A stretch of 64,000 nucleotides of DNA. It comes from Drosophila pseudoobscura. Lineage: Eukaryota > Arthropoda > Insecta > Diptera > Drosophilidae. The position numbers and the translations under genes are program-made. Of this stretch, positions 13,301-24,561 are shown piece by piece (the first letter of the stretch is position 1; each line of letters begins with the position of its first letter). The notes beneath the pieces are model-generated. The model was given only the letters and a program-made list of their open reading frames with translations, made no database searches and was not told the origin of the DNA. The stretch covers positions 9,747,001-9,811,000 of the forward strand of contig NC_046681.1 in assembly GCF_009870125.1 (NCBI RefSeq), in the 5' to 3' direction.

Positions 13301-16300
13301 ACTATAAATTGTAACATATATCGGACATATATTCATGTCTTTATTCGAATTTGATTGAATATATTTAGTTTTACTTTATTATTAATGTTCATTTAATGGT
13401 ATTAAATATCGTTTAATTGACAAAGTTGATGCCTATATCATTGTTCCCTTTATTAGGAAAATTTCACAAGTTTCAACCAAGTTAAACTTCTCAAGGAAAC
13501 ACCGAAAAAGCAACTGAGGGAAATGCATAAAAAAACCATCCATTAACTATGCAAAAAGATTGCACTTGGGCCGCCACTTGAGGAGCATCAAAAGCAATGA
13601 CCCTACTTCGCCCCCATAGAGAGATTCCCCAACACCAAACCTCATGCTCAGAGTCTCGGTGTCGCCACCAAAGAGCAAAAAGCAAGGCCCAACCAACTGT
13701 AAACGTAAACAATCTTCAGTGCGCAGGACAGTACTCAATCCGAATCCGAATCCGACACAGCTGTGCATCCAATTCGGGTAAAAGCTTTCTGGGATTGGAT
13801 ACCATGGGGGAAAAGCTTCAAGTGAGCATTCAGTGGCTTGCTGCCAATTTGGGCGAACGGTTCTTGTAGGTCACGTCGTGGTTGGGTTGTCGATTGTTGC
13901 CCAGGTTACGTGTCAAGGAGCTAAAAACCGTCGGCCCTGGCTAATTAAGGGCCAATGTTCATATCCTCTCAAAATCAATGGTGAAAAGTCAAGTGTCAAA
14001 GTGCCCAAACGAATCAAAGTTCGGCTGACTATAGCTTTAGCTTGATTCTAAAAATGCCCTCCACTATCAAGAAAGTGCATCAGCAAATTACAATTTAAGT
14101 CTGGCCGATTGCCAACAAAAACGGAAACCAACGGAGCGATACGAACAGCCAGAACAACCACAACGACGACAATGTCGAGTGGCAGGTAGGATACCCCTCA
14201 TATCCATATCCATATCTATTACCATATAGTATTCGTACACGATATAGATAGGGCACAGACCATAGCCGCCCATACAGAGAGTCATATTTGAATGGTATTA
14301 CGACTTATCCACTGACTGGTATTTGTCGTGCAATCAATAAATTGATTTTGATTGCCACGTGTGTGGGTTTTCCTTAGCATTGTCTTTGGTTGTTCTTCTT
14401 TTTTTTGTTTTTGTGCTTTCGGCGTCGAGCTGGCTGGCAAAGGGTTTCGCCTTTATCTAGAGCTACTCTCGATGTTGCCTTGAGCCATAAAATCCCACAG
14501 TGCGCATACTTGATGGTAGACATGTGGGGGTTTCTTGGCTCTTAAAACATATGGAAATTCAGAGATGGTTTTATAAATTATTAAAATATGTTTACTCATC
14601 TTTAATTTCACTCTTGACCTTTTCCTTTTGCGAAGCTATATATTTAAGGCTTCTTTTATATTCTTTGGCTCAGAAATATCAACTAATATTTTATTTGGAG
14701 CATAAAATAGGTATAACCTGATTGATACATTATTATAGCCAGAATGAATAAAAGAAGAGGTTGGCTGGCTTTCAAATACTATTTATGCTAGCTTTTAGGA
14801 TGCACTAGCATATTAGGTTTCAATTAATATAGAAACCCTATCGGGAGCCCCACCACAAAGAGACCAAAAAGAGACCTCTGAAAAGTTGAATATTTTCAAT
14901 TTCCACGCTCATCTATTGATCAGTTGGTTTGACAATAATATTCATAGAGTACTTCCATTTTTTGATTGAAACTCAACATTTTTTGGTCAAAACAATTTGA
15001 AGAATGTGAAATGACTTGACATGATGTTCATTAAGAATCTAAGCTTATAAAATAATCGGAATTAAGCGTTAACTTTATTAATTTAATGTAAATTTCCTCA
15101 AGAACGAATATTCTAGCCTTGAAATGGTAAACCAAGTGTCAAATTTCCGTTGATTAAGCAATGTGAGGTGACGGCTCTGTCATCTTTGCCTGGACATGAC
15201 TTTTGTGGTTGAGCAAACAGAATGGAACACACACAAGGAGAAGTGCCTGCTAAACCACAACCACACAACCACAAAGATACACAGAGCAAAAAAGCAGCGA
15301 ACGAGCAATGCAAATATGTGCCTAGTAATTTCTTGGCGTCTAGCTGATGAGGAGGGAAAAATGTAGGAAAATGTGTTCAAAATTAGCAGAAAGGGGATGG
15401 AGGGGAGATGAGTTGTGAGAAAGGAAACTGGAAACTGTTTGCTCCCGGAGACCCCTTGCTCCCCCAGCAGCCATGACTCATTGGCATGCTGTGTCGCTGT
15501 CCCGGGCAGCATATACTCGTGCCATTATGCCATGGAAATTGATACTCCCTCGGAGACCCCTGGATCCCCAAACTGCTCTCCTTTGCCAATTTTGTGTTGA
15601 TTGTAATTATATGTACATTTCGTGCATATTTTAAGCAGCCCGATTATCCTAATTACATGACTGGCTGCTAATAGTATCCTTGGCTTCTGCTGGCAAAAGG
15701 AGAAGCTTTTTTTCGGCTCTCTGATGCGGTCTTCTAAGGAAAGGAGCGACTGTTAGGAGGCGGTTGTGTGGGGTGTCGATTGTGTGGGTTTCTGAGGAGA
15801 GGAGGAGTGATTGTGTGGCCTTTGTGGGATTGAGGGTTATTCGAATTTAATGACAGTACTTACCATTTCGTGTTCCCTCACTTACACTGTAATCCATTGG
15901 TACATTTTTCGCTTTCTATTTATAGCTCGTTGCTCTATTTTGTCACTGCTTAACCGCAAGTAGTGCAAACGTATGCCAAAGTAAACAAATAATCTATAAA
16001 TACCACATCACCCCCGTTGCACTCAATTTTCCCGATTGTCTGCCTTTCTATCTATCTATCTATATACATATGTATGTGTCTGTCTTTCGGTCTTTGCATA
16101 TGTGGGATTTCAGGCGGTCGAACGGCACTTATGGGGGAACCCCTAACCATGCATATATAGACTCGATTGGTATGACGAAATACAAGTTGTACTGGTGGAT
16201 GATACATACATACATGTACATGTTCATACGTGAAATTCGTGGAACTTTAATATAGAAAAAACACGAATACTTTAGAAATTGAATTTATTTTGTATAATGA

Positions 16301-16649
16301 TCAAAAAAAGGCAAAAAATGCCTGAAACGAGTTGGTTCGTGGTCAGCCGCAGCAGAGGCCCCTGATATATCCTATACTCTGTATATATATATGTAATCTG
16401 ATGAATTGTAGCCTATACATATGTACGTACAATATATTTTATAAGTCGACTGCTCTCTCTTGTTGTATTTGGTATCGCTGTTCGGAAAAGGGAAGAAGCA
16501 GACCGCGATCTCTTTCAATTTGCTAGAACACGTCATGAGAGCTCGGAAACACATAGACCCGCCCGTTAGTTACGTTCATTCACTTCGTTTATCCTCTTTT
16601 CTGTAATATCAAAGGAGTCTGCATACAAAACTTGGTTGTTCTGGCTCTT
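7349..16649. other. Long AT-rich non-coding stretch, probably intergenic or 5' intron of the permease gene
   Basis: No frame here looks like a real gene. Features seen are a GA run at 9610-9622, several ATATGTATGTATA tracts (8125-8150, 10768-10795), a GC-richer patch at 10500-10630, and TCTA repeats at 16047-16063. The permease gene downstream lacks its first coding exon, which must lie somewhere in this interval or in the short piece before 17037, but no ATG exon with a donor of the right phase could be fixed. Confidence 0.5.
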
Positions 16650-16785
16650 ATAATAATAAATTAACAAGGCGGACGGATCGACGGACAGACAGATATAGCT
16701 ATATGGATTCGGCTACTGATGATGATAAAGAATATATATACTTTATCGGGTCAAAAACGCTTCCTTCTATGTGTTACCCATATCT
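16650..16785 (+). mobile_element. DINE-1/INE-1 (Helitron) remnant
   Basis: The stretch carries, in order, a GGACGGATCGACGGACAGAC run, an ATAGCTATATGGATTCGGCT segment, AAGAATATATATACTTTATC and ACGCTTCCTTC. This order and wording match the internal block common to Drosophila INE-1/DINE-1 non-autonomous Helitrons as I remember it. Only this part is recognisable; the ends are not clear, though related sequence may extend back toward 16.3 kb. It sits just upstream of the first visible permease exon. Confidence 0.65.
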
Positions 16786-17036
16786 ACGTAAAAATGTTCC
16801 AAACAAAATAACCATTTTAAAGGCCATTCAAAATGCTGCCATGTCTAAAGCTCTAAAGCTCTAAGGATATTTCGTTTACAGACCACAAACACTAATTTAC
16901 ACCACAAGATATGTAAATCCACCTTAAGAGAAAGTAAAGCCGCTCCTAATTTGCACAATTTTGTATTCATTCTGGGAAGACTTCTGGCAATTACATTTAA
17001 TTTGCTGACTTAACGGCCTCTGCTTTATCCTTGCAG

Positions 17037-20000
17037 CCTGCTGGACGCCCTCTGCAGTGGCGGTGGGGCCCGCCTGGCCCTGGGTACCTCCATCGTCTCC
17101 TATTTAATTGTCTACAATGAGGCCTCTGCAACGAGTTTGCTCTTTGGCGTCTGGCTGGCGACTCTTTATGGGATATTTTCACGTGAGAGACGAGTCCACT
17201 GTTGAGACTGTTGTTCAGATTAAATTCAATGTTTTTTTTTTGCTTTCAAAGTCGTCATTAAGACGAGTCTGCGTAGCCTACAAATGCCTTATGTTCGGGC
17301 CACCAACAAATTTGACCATGGCAGCCTTTTTCTGGCCATCTGGCTGGATGCCTTGGCGGCCATGTGTGCCTGCGCAGCGCTGGCAAGGACACTGAGTGCC
17401 TGTCTGGATGCCATGACTGGAGGCTTGGCCAGGATACTCATTTTGGGCCGGAATGCACCTGCGAACGAGCCCTGGCCGGATGTCCTAGGTGTTTCCGTTG
17501 TTTTTCTAGTCACTGGAATGTTCATGCTTGGTCTGGTGGTAAGTGCTTCCCATTCTACGCCGTATATCAGGCACACTCACTGCATTACTATATAAATTCA
17601 CAGCACTCCAAGGCCTTCAGCCTCATCCTGACACTTGGGATGTTTGGCTTGAATGCAATCCTCAGTGCCGTTGGCTGGTGGCGTGGTGATTTGTTGGCCT
17701 GGTCGACGGATAGCTACTTTCAGCCCGATGGCGTTAGCAGTGTAAGTGGATACTATACCCCTCCCCTTTCCCCGCCCCCCTCTGCTTCTGGCTGTGTTAC
17801 TGGGTCAGTGCACTATGCCACCAGTCGCTCTGTTCTGTGTTTTCCTTTTGTTTTATCGATTTTCGGTGTCGTGACTGGAAGCAATTGCGTGACGAAGCCA
17901 CAGGATACGGGCTTTTGATTATGACACGTAGTGGCGCGTTCGGGTTTTTCTTTTATCCAACCAGTCAGATAGTAAAAAAAGGCTTTGCCAAAGGTGAAGG
18001 AACAATTGTTGCGGACTCTTGGGTGTTGAGCGGAATTATTTGGCTAATAAATGGATCTCCTAACTTGTGGTGTTGCCTCTTTATAGGTTTTTCTGTCCGC
18101 TGCCCTGCTAACGTATACGTTTCCCAGCGATTGGCCGCAACAGCATCGGAGTGGACGGTATACGTCCAGCTTGATCACAGCTCTGGTCAGTGTTTCCCTA
18201 CTCCTGACAGCCGTATGTCTATCCACAGTGGTGCACTTTAAGTGAGTACATCCAACAAAAGATTAGCATAGTCTAACCATCAACTAATCCCCTCTCTCTC
18301 TATCCGCATAGAGCACGTGAGGAGTACGTGGCTGTGCCTCTGTTTAACATCCTCGATGAGAGTGGCTTCCATAAGCTGGTGCCTGCCTCCGCCTGCATGC
18401 TCCTCCTCACCAGTTCGGCTGCCTTTCTGGAACTCTTCCCAGAGCTATATGGGATTGTGGTGCGTCTGGCCACCTCCGAGTGGCGCATACTCTCCAAGCA
18501 AATCAGCTACGAGAGCTCGGAGAGTGGCAATCCCGTGCTGGCTGTTTTTATTGCCGGAAGCCTGTGTGCCATGCTGGCCTTTGCCTGTCCCCTGCAGCAT
18601 CTCAGCTATACCCTGGCCGCCAGCCACATTGGTGCTGGATTCCTGCGAGCCTTCTATCTGCTGTACACCCCCTACAGGCCCAAGTTCATGCATCCCAGCA
18701 GCGAGTCCTCACTGTCGTACAGTCGCCTCTCCACGGCGCCCATTGCCAAGAGCAGTAGCTGCAGCAGTGCGGCCACCTCCAGCTCGAGTCGCCTCAAACG
18801 CAGTCTCTGGAACATCAGTCTGGCCAAGCACAGCGGCCTGAAAAAGCCCAAGACGAAGCCAAGGAATAAACAGGAAGTGGAGAAGGAGTGGTTACTCCTT
18901 GGGGAACCAACATCGCCATGTCCGCAGCGGGAGGGCAGGGATGTGGAGTCCACCATTCTTTCGGATGGAGAGCCACCGGTGAGTTTCCTGCCATATACGG
19001 AATAGCAAATGAGTAAACGGGTTTATTGAATGAAGGAACGATTCCTACTCCTTTGCCGTACATCAGTCTTTAGGGCTATATGCCTATAGACTTAATGAGC
19101 TATGGGCTATCCATCTCTTCTGACCGCTTCCGACAGATAAGTCGTTCCTCCGAATCCAGCAACAAAATACAAAATTCGAGAGCGATGTCCCTGCGCAAGA
19201 TCTACAATTTGTTATTATATTATTGTTCTGTCTCATAACCAAGCAACGTAGCTGAGTCGGTCCCAAGAATCTAGCAACATCTTTTTTTTGGTACTGACAT
19301 CATACTATACTCGTAGCATCCACATATTTAAGGATATATCTCCCAAGGTAGCCCGGTATACCAAAAAGTATCATTAGGTTTATTATTCAACACTGCAGAA
19401 TAGAGTTTCTGTAGAAAAAGGTGTATACATTATAGTTTATACCGATTATTTAATAGACTGTTTAAACAACTTTTAAATTATTTTTTCCTGGTATTATTCT
19501 TTCCAGCCATCGGACTTTGAATACCCCGACAAGTTCGACAAAAGCGATTCGGATACCTCAACGGATATTGATGCCATTGTGGATGAATATCGGGAGAAGA
19601 TTAAGGTAATATCTTTTGTCAATCACTGCTAATTGGTTTCCCTGACAAATCTCCCTTTCATCCGTGCTAACAGGTAACCACAGCAGGACCCTTGGAGCGC
19701 AGCGTTCGTGTGCCCACTGTCAGCTCGTGGCGGGTGACCATCTTCGCTTTGGTGGTCATTGCCTTGGGGATTGCTCTGTGTGTGGCAGGACTCCAGATGC
19801 ACTGGGCACCAGCGGCCTTTACCGGAGCCATTGGGGTGTTAATTGTGGCCATAATAATGGGCTTTATACCCAAGTACACGGGCAGTGTGATCAATGTGAG
19901 TCCCGTGCTCTGCGGCATGTCGCTGCTGCTGGGTGTTATACTGTTCAGCGGCTGTGCGGTTCATTCCTGGCCTGGTCTGGTCATCTGGCTGGTGGCTGGA

Positions 20001-20222
20001 CTTATAATGGTGGTGCGATGCGATAGGTTTTGCTGCAATTGCTTCGAGCACACGTCCATGATGAATGCCCAGCTGATTCCTAGTGTTTCGGGCAAGACCA
20101 CGGCATCGAGTGCATCCGGCTCGAGTGGTGGACCGGGACCATCGACCAGTATTCGGATACCCAGGCCTCCCAAGGGTGTGGGGGTGGTCAGTCTGCCGCA
20201 ACGCATCAATGGCCATAGATGA
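17037..20222 (+). CDS. SLC7/CAT-like cationic amino-acid permease (first coding exon not found)
   Basis: Multi-pass plasma-membrane permease of the APC superfamily, closest by eye to fly CAT-type transporters. Seven exons join in phase: 17037-17182, 17252-17538, 17604-17741, 18087-18241, 18312-18978, 19507-19605 and 19674-20222, giving 679 visible residues. The first begins mid-codon after ttgcag, so an upstream exon is missing. Diagnostic segments are the TM4-5 region (LAIWLDALAAM, then EPWPDVLGVSVVFLVTG), the middle region (REEYVAVPLFNILDESG) and a later membrane region (ESGNPVLAVFIAG, LSYTLAASHIGAG). The C-terminal half adds a long Ser-rich cytoplasmic loop and three more hydrophobic segments. 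The usual small-residue substrate motif of TM1 (G-S-T-L-G-V-G) is poorly kept; the matching stretch reads GTSIVSYLIV. Substrate is therefore uncertain. The frame ends at TGA 20220-20222, followed by C and another 34 open codons. Confidence 0.85.
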
Positions 20223-20327
20223 CAGTCGGAGTCGTCGGAGGGCGAGGACTTGTTCCACGAGGATTTCAATGTCCGCGACTTCGACGAGGAGGATGGCGAT
20301 GCTGGCGAGGATTGTTGGACTGATTAG
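20223..20327 (+). CDS. In-frame 34-codon extension after the permease UGA stop (candidate translational read-through)
   Basis: Immediately after the TGA at 20220-20222 the same frame continues from CAG to TAG at 20325-20327. It is strongly acidic (QSESSEGEDLF, RDFDEEDGDAGED) and ends CWTD. Codons are GAG, GAC, GGC, GTC and TTC rich, like the preceding exon and unlike the 3' UTR beyond the TAG. The stop sits in the UGA-C context known to be the leakiest in Drosophila. It would add an acidic tail with dileucine or aromatic-like sorting features (EDLFHEDF) to the cytoplasmic end of the transporter. Alternatives are a recent nonsense change, a sequence error, or (less likely) selenocysteine. Confidence 0.55.
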   Translation, partial: QSESSEGEDLFHEDFNVRDFDEEDGDAGEDCWTD

Positions 20328-20501
20328 CCTCCCAGCCGCCTTCGATATTTCGATGGAATATATATACTAATATAAAATGCTTTGAGGATCTCCGAGATGA
20401 TCTTCAAGCTGCGAGCCATAATGCCTGACTTTTCTAGCTAGATCGATTCAATGTCAAAATCTACTTACAGTATATGTCTTAGTTAGGCAACTCTCTTTAC
20501 A

Positions 20502-20507
20502 AATAAA
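20502..20507 (+). terminator. Polyadenylation signal AATAAA of the permease gene
   Basis: A perfect AATAAA about 175 bp after the second (TAG) stop and before the convergent kinase gene that ends at 20863. Confidence 0.6.
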
Positions 20508-20862
20508 ATGCAATTTTCAACTACCTTCTTGTCTTGAGGATATCTTTGTTCTTCTTTAGATAAACCAACAATTCACCAAGAACAGGGATTACTCTGGAGG
20601 ATTTTAAAGAGGGGATGATCAGAGCACCTAAGTGTGGCACAAATCAGTTTCTCCAGCACGTCGATACTGACAAGATCCTTGGATGATATCCGCGGAATGA
20701 AACTTTGGGGTGTATAAAAAGATATAAATACCAAACTGAACTTTTTTCCAACATTTATCGTATTTCTATCTTAAGTTGGAAGCACTACAGGTATGATAGA
20801 TCTCAAATCGAAATATCTAAATATCTTTATCTAAAGATCACAGTACGATAAGACCGACATTT

Positions 20863-22229
20863 CTAGGCATACAAGTGTTCGTTTTCGATGAGATAATCCA
20901 CAAGCTCCTTGACGGGTGACATTATAGTCTGTTCGTAGCCGGGCTGAAGCTTCATCACCCGCAGCAGCATCTCACTGCGATCGGTGTTGAGATAATAGTC
21001 AAACTTCTCGGGCTCCTCCGAGCGTAGTCGATTCGAAACGCTGGACGACATCTTGGTTTGGGGTTCGGTGAGGGCCCAAATGATCAGAGCAGCCAGCCGA
21101 GTGCGTTGGCATTCCCCCAAAAAGTTTTCCCGCGTAATGAGTTCGCCATCCAGTCCCAGACGAGTTAAGTGAGATTGCAGAGCAAGGTGATAGTGGTCCA
21201 GGCACTCTTCATAGATCACCCGCCGCAAACTTGCCGAGGCCACAATGTACAGCAGGAAGAGGACATCGAGAGTGGGGGAACAGTATTTTGCTAACTGAAA
21301 GTCCACAATACAACAGGCACTGGGCAGAGCGGATGATTCACTCCCGAATCGAAAGAAGATATTCCGATCCCAGGTATCCCGATGACACAGGACATTCCTT
21401 ATGGTCAGCGAGGGGGTCACCAGTTCCTCTGATTTGGTCAGTAGATTGTACAGTTTATTGTTGATGAAACTCTGATGTTCCTCTGTTTGATATTGGGGAT
21501 GTCTGGCGGCCAGGAAGACAATTGCCTGTGGGATGCTCTAAAATATGAACTACCTCTAAACGGTATGAAGGATGCTTACTTTCAGTCCAGTCGTGAACCA
21601 AGAGTTATCCATGCTCAAGTGCAGCTCAATCAGCACATCCTTGAAGCGCTCGCAAATGTTGACTTGGTCCTTTTCCTCCCAGGCTATGCTGGCGGCATGT
21701 ACCTCCGCCAAATGTTCGAGTACCAGTTTGTAGTGCTCCAGGGTATAGCCCTCCGAGGCCTTGAGATGTCGATATTCCTGGGTGAGATCTTCCAGGACTA
21801 TGATATCATTACGACTGTAGAAGCATTTTGGAAAGAGCTTCTTTGTGGCTACGATATGAATAATCCCAGTTATCTCATTTGGCTTCACACATTTTCACAC
21901 TAAACGTTCTCACCATATTTTTGTACATTTGGTAGTATTTCTGTGTAAATGGCTGATTCCTTGCGGAACACCCCCTTGCGCTCGCACTCTGCACGTTGCG
22001 GTTCGTTTTTACGCGGCAAACTTTTGATAAAATAATCCAGATTATGTTTCTCCTTATCTGCAGTGTCTTCCACCGTCAATTTCAATTTGTAATACTCCCC
22101 CATGTAACCCATGAGCTCGTTGGAGCCAGCCTCTAGCTGGGAGTCCAAGAGTATAAGGTTTGATTTATCCTTTTCTTTCAGTGTCCTCTGAGCTATGAGC
22201 AGACATTCTTCGGGGCTGAGTAGATCCAT
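20863..22229 (-). CDS. CHK/EcKinase-like kinase A
   Basis: Member of the insect-expanded CHK kinase-like (EcKinase, ecdysteroid kinase-like) family. Its members have a choline-kinase/aminoglycoside-phosphotransferase fold and are thought to phosphorylate small hydroxylated molecules in the cytosol. Three exons close in phase: 22229-21914, 21848-21580 and 21537-20863, 419 residues. The ATG at 22229 (MDLLSPEECL) is chosen because the frame farther upstream starts with TTG, not ATG. Visible family marks are GYMGEYYKLKL (N-lobe), VLEDL, the catalytic loop NVLCHRDTWDRNIFF and the metal-binding CIVDFQLAKY. The catalytic Asp and Asn are present. Introns are 65 and 42 bp. First of three tandem minus-strand copies; the true substrate cannot be told from sequence. 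Confidence 0.9.
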
Positions 22230-22634
22230 TGGGAATGTCTGAACTATTGTCTCTTTGGCTTTCAAAGATAGAATGAATGGTTTTCGGCTGGAAAATGCTT
22301 AAAAACTATCTTCATGTGTCTGTTTGAGAACGTGTGGGGGTATGTCTATCAGACAAAGCAATGAATTTGGAACTGCTATCTTTTTTTTGGGAGTCTTAGA
22401 GATAATATTTCTTATCATACACGTATTTTGAGATAATACCCTTGGATACTGCAAAAGTATTCATTAAGCAGCGGTAGTATAATTTATGGAAACCATCATT
22501 TACATCTCTTTAAGCTTTATACAGAGACTCTGTCTTTATATGTTTCTATGCCAGTATCAGATTCAATCCCATATTAAACCCAACCACAAAGGAATCTACC
22601 TCAAATATGTGAACCGTGAAGTACAATTTTCAGC

Positions 22635-22644
22635 GATAAGATAA
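22635..22644. promoter_or_regulatory. Double GATA site GATAAGATAA upstream of kinase A
   Basis: Two overlapping WGATAR elements about 400 bp upstream of kinase A's ATG, in the gap after kinase B. Similar doubled sites lie before kinases C and D. GATA factors (for example GATAe, Serpent) drive gut and fat-body genes in flies. Confidence 0.45.
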
Positions 22645-22753
22645 TCTCTCGAAGAGAAAGAGAGTGAGTGAGAGAGCCAGCGGTACCCCGTAGTGATACG
22701 AACCCTAGTGTTACCAGGTGAACAGCAAAGATAGTGAGACAATTCCATTTTAA

Positions 22754-24156
22754 TCAGTTTCGTTTATGATATGTCAGTGCCAACAAATCCCCCACACATT
22801 CATACATATAATCGGCAAAGTCTTGATGATCGTTCATCAGACTGAGAACATCGGGTGTACGATCGATATTACAGAAGCGATGAAAGTCCGCTGGTCGTTG
22901 ATCCTTAAGGCTCTTCAGGTAGTTGTCGGGCAGGCGGAGTATTGTGGCTGCTATGCAGTTGTACGTGACCCCAAACAGGGCAAAATCCTTGAGAGATTGT
23001 TCAAACTCCTCGCGACTCAGCTGCTCTTGACTGGGATCGATGCCCATTGTCTTGAGTTCTTCCGCCAATGTTTCGTAGTAGAGATTTACCAAGCGACCAA
23101 TCATTTCCTTACGATTGGCGGGCTCTAGATTGAGATAGCTAACCAAATGGAAGTCCATGGCTGGCGGGGAATATCTACACAACTGGAAGTCCACCAGGAC
23201 AGAGCGCTCCTCCAGCGGCCGCTCCTTGTGATAGAAAACATTGGCACCCCAGGCATCCCGATGAACGAAGACATTCCTGTGAACTGGCGAGGGATTGACC
23301 ATATAATAGACACTGTCCAAGCGACGGGGCAGTTCCTTTGCTATATACTCCTGGGCCCGGACATCGTTGCGGACATCGGGATGAGTGGCAGCCACGGCCA
23401 GAACCGCCTTGAAAATTAGTATACGTTTATTTGGGGAGTGAAATATCTCTGTAGCCATAAGCTCACCCTAAGACCAGCGGTGTACCATTCTACATCCGGA
23501 TCAACAGATACTTCTTTGAGCCACTCCCTCAGCTGAACGCCGATAGTTTGTCCTTGCTGTCGCTCATAGGCCACGCTACTCGCATGAAGGGTGGCCAAAG
23601 TCTTCAGAATGGGACCCAACTGATCCTCACTGAGAAAGCGCGTGCCCGACGGAAGGGCCACATAACCCATATCCTCGACATTCTGCATCACGAAGAGATC
23701 ATTGCGTGTGAAATAGCATTTGGTGCACCACACATGAGGAGCTGTAAGCCTGTAGCTGTAGATATTACTCTTTCTGATTTTCTTGGACTGTTAAGACTTA
23801 CAGAACTTCTTGAGCTCATTGAGCAGCAACTCATAGAGCTTGCTCTCCTTCTTGATCAGACCCATTTTCTCCATATAGTATTCCATGTTGGCATTTTGAA
23901 AGATCACCGACTTGACGAACAGTCGTGTGGTCTGCTCTTCTTTTACATCTTGCAGCTGGTATTTGAGCTCCAAATGGTAGTATTCTCCGAGAAAACCAAC
24001 GTGCTCTGAGGCTGGCACTATTTCAAAGTGTTTTAGGACCCCATGCTGCTGCTTATCGGCCAATAAATTCACCAAAATCTCTTGACACTCTTCCAACGTA
24101 AACAATTCCAAGCGATTTTGTCGCGTGAGCACCGGTTTGTAGTCGTCCGTACTCAT
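22754..24156 (-). CDS. CHK/EcKinase-like kinase B
   Basis: Second tandem CHK-family kinase, 427 residues from three exons: 24156-23802, 23741-23467 and 23407-22754. The phases (1, then 0) equal those of kinase A and the intron positions match, so the two are close duplicates in structure. Marks are GFLGEYYHLEL, the VMQNVEDMGY stretch in place of VLEDL, the catalytic loop VFVHRDAWGANVFY and VLVDFQLCRYSPP. Asp of HRD, Asn of GAN and Asp of DFQ are all kept. Introns are 60 and 59 bp. The start is supported by a TATA/initiator pair on the minus strand about 67 bp before the ATG. Likely cytosolic small-molecule kinase; substrate unknown. Confidence 0.92.
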
Positions 24157-24215
24157 ATTGATAGATAATGATATAGATTTCCCAGCGATAGGTAATGTTC
24201 GCTTCGGGATTTGGT

Positions 24216-24255
24216 CTCAAACTGATTTGATTTCGATTGTGTTGCAGAGTTTATA
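24216..24255 (-). promoter_or_regulatory. Core promoter of kinase B (TATA plus initiator)
   Basis: On the minus strand TATAAA (24255-24250) is followed by the initiator TCAGTTTGAG (24225-24216), with the A of the initiator 32 bp from the TATA start, which is ideal spacing. This predicts transcription start near 24223 and a 67-nt leader. GATA-type sites (TGATAG, AGATAA, GCGATAGG; 24159-24191) lie in that leader. Confidence 0.6.
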
Positions 24256-24561
24256 TTGACGAAAATACTCTATAAAACAGGGGTAAAGATCGTTTGCAAT
24301 CAAGAGTCGTAGATGACTAGGGGTATTCCACATTCTAGTCCCTGATCTCTGAGCATTAGATACTCCCATCGCTAGAATCTTAAAATTGTAATCGTTTAAC
24401 GAGTAGCTCTTTATAAAATTCATTCAGATATGTTTAATTTCCCTTCTGTTAGAGTATACCCATTTCGATCATAGTATATTTTCCACTTGGTTGATATTTA
24501 CAATCATTTTCTTATCGTCTGCCGGTACAGCCCATAGAACTCATCCTTATCAGACTCTCTC

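Noticed and set aside
13804-13821. ATGGGGGAAAAGCTTCAA before GTGAGC as the missing first permease exon
   Set aside because: Its phase (0) does not fit the mid-codon start of the exon at 17037, which needs two bases from the previous exon.
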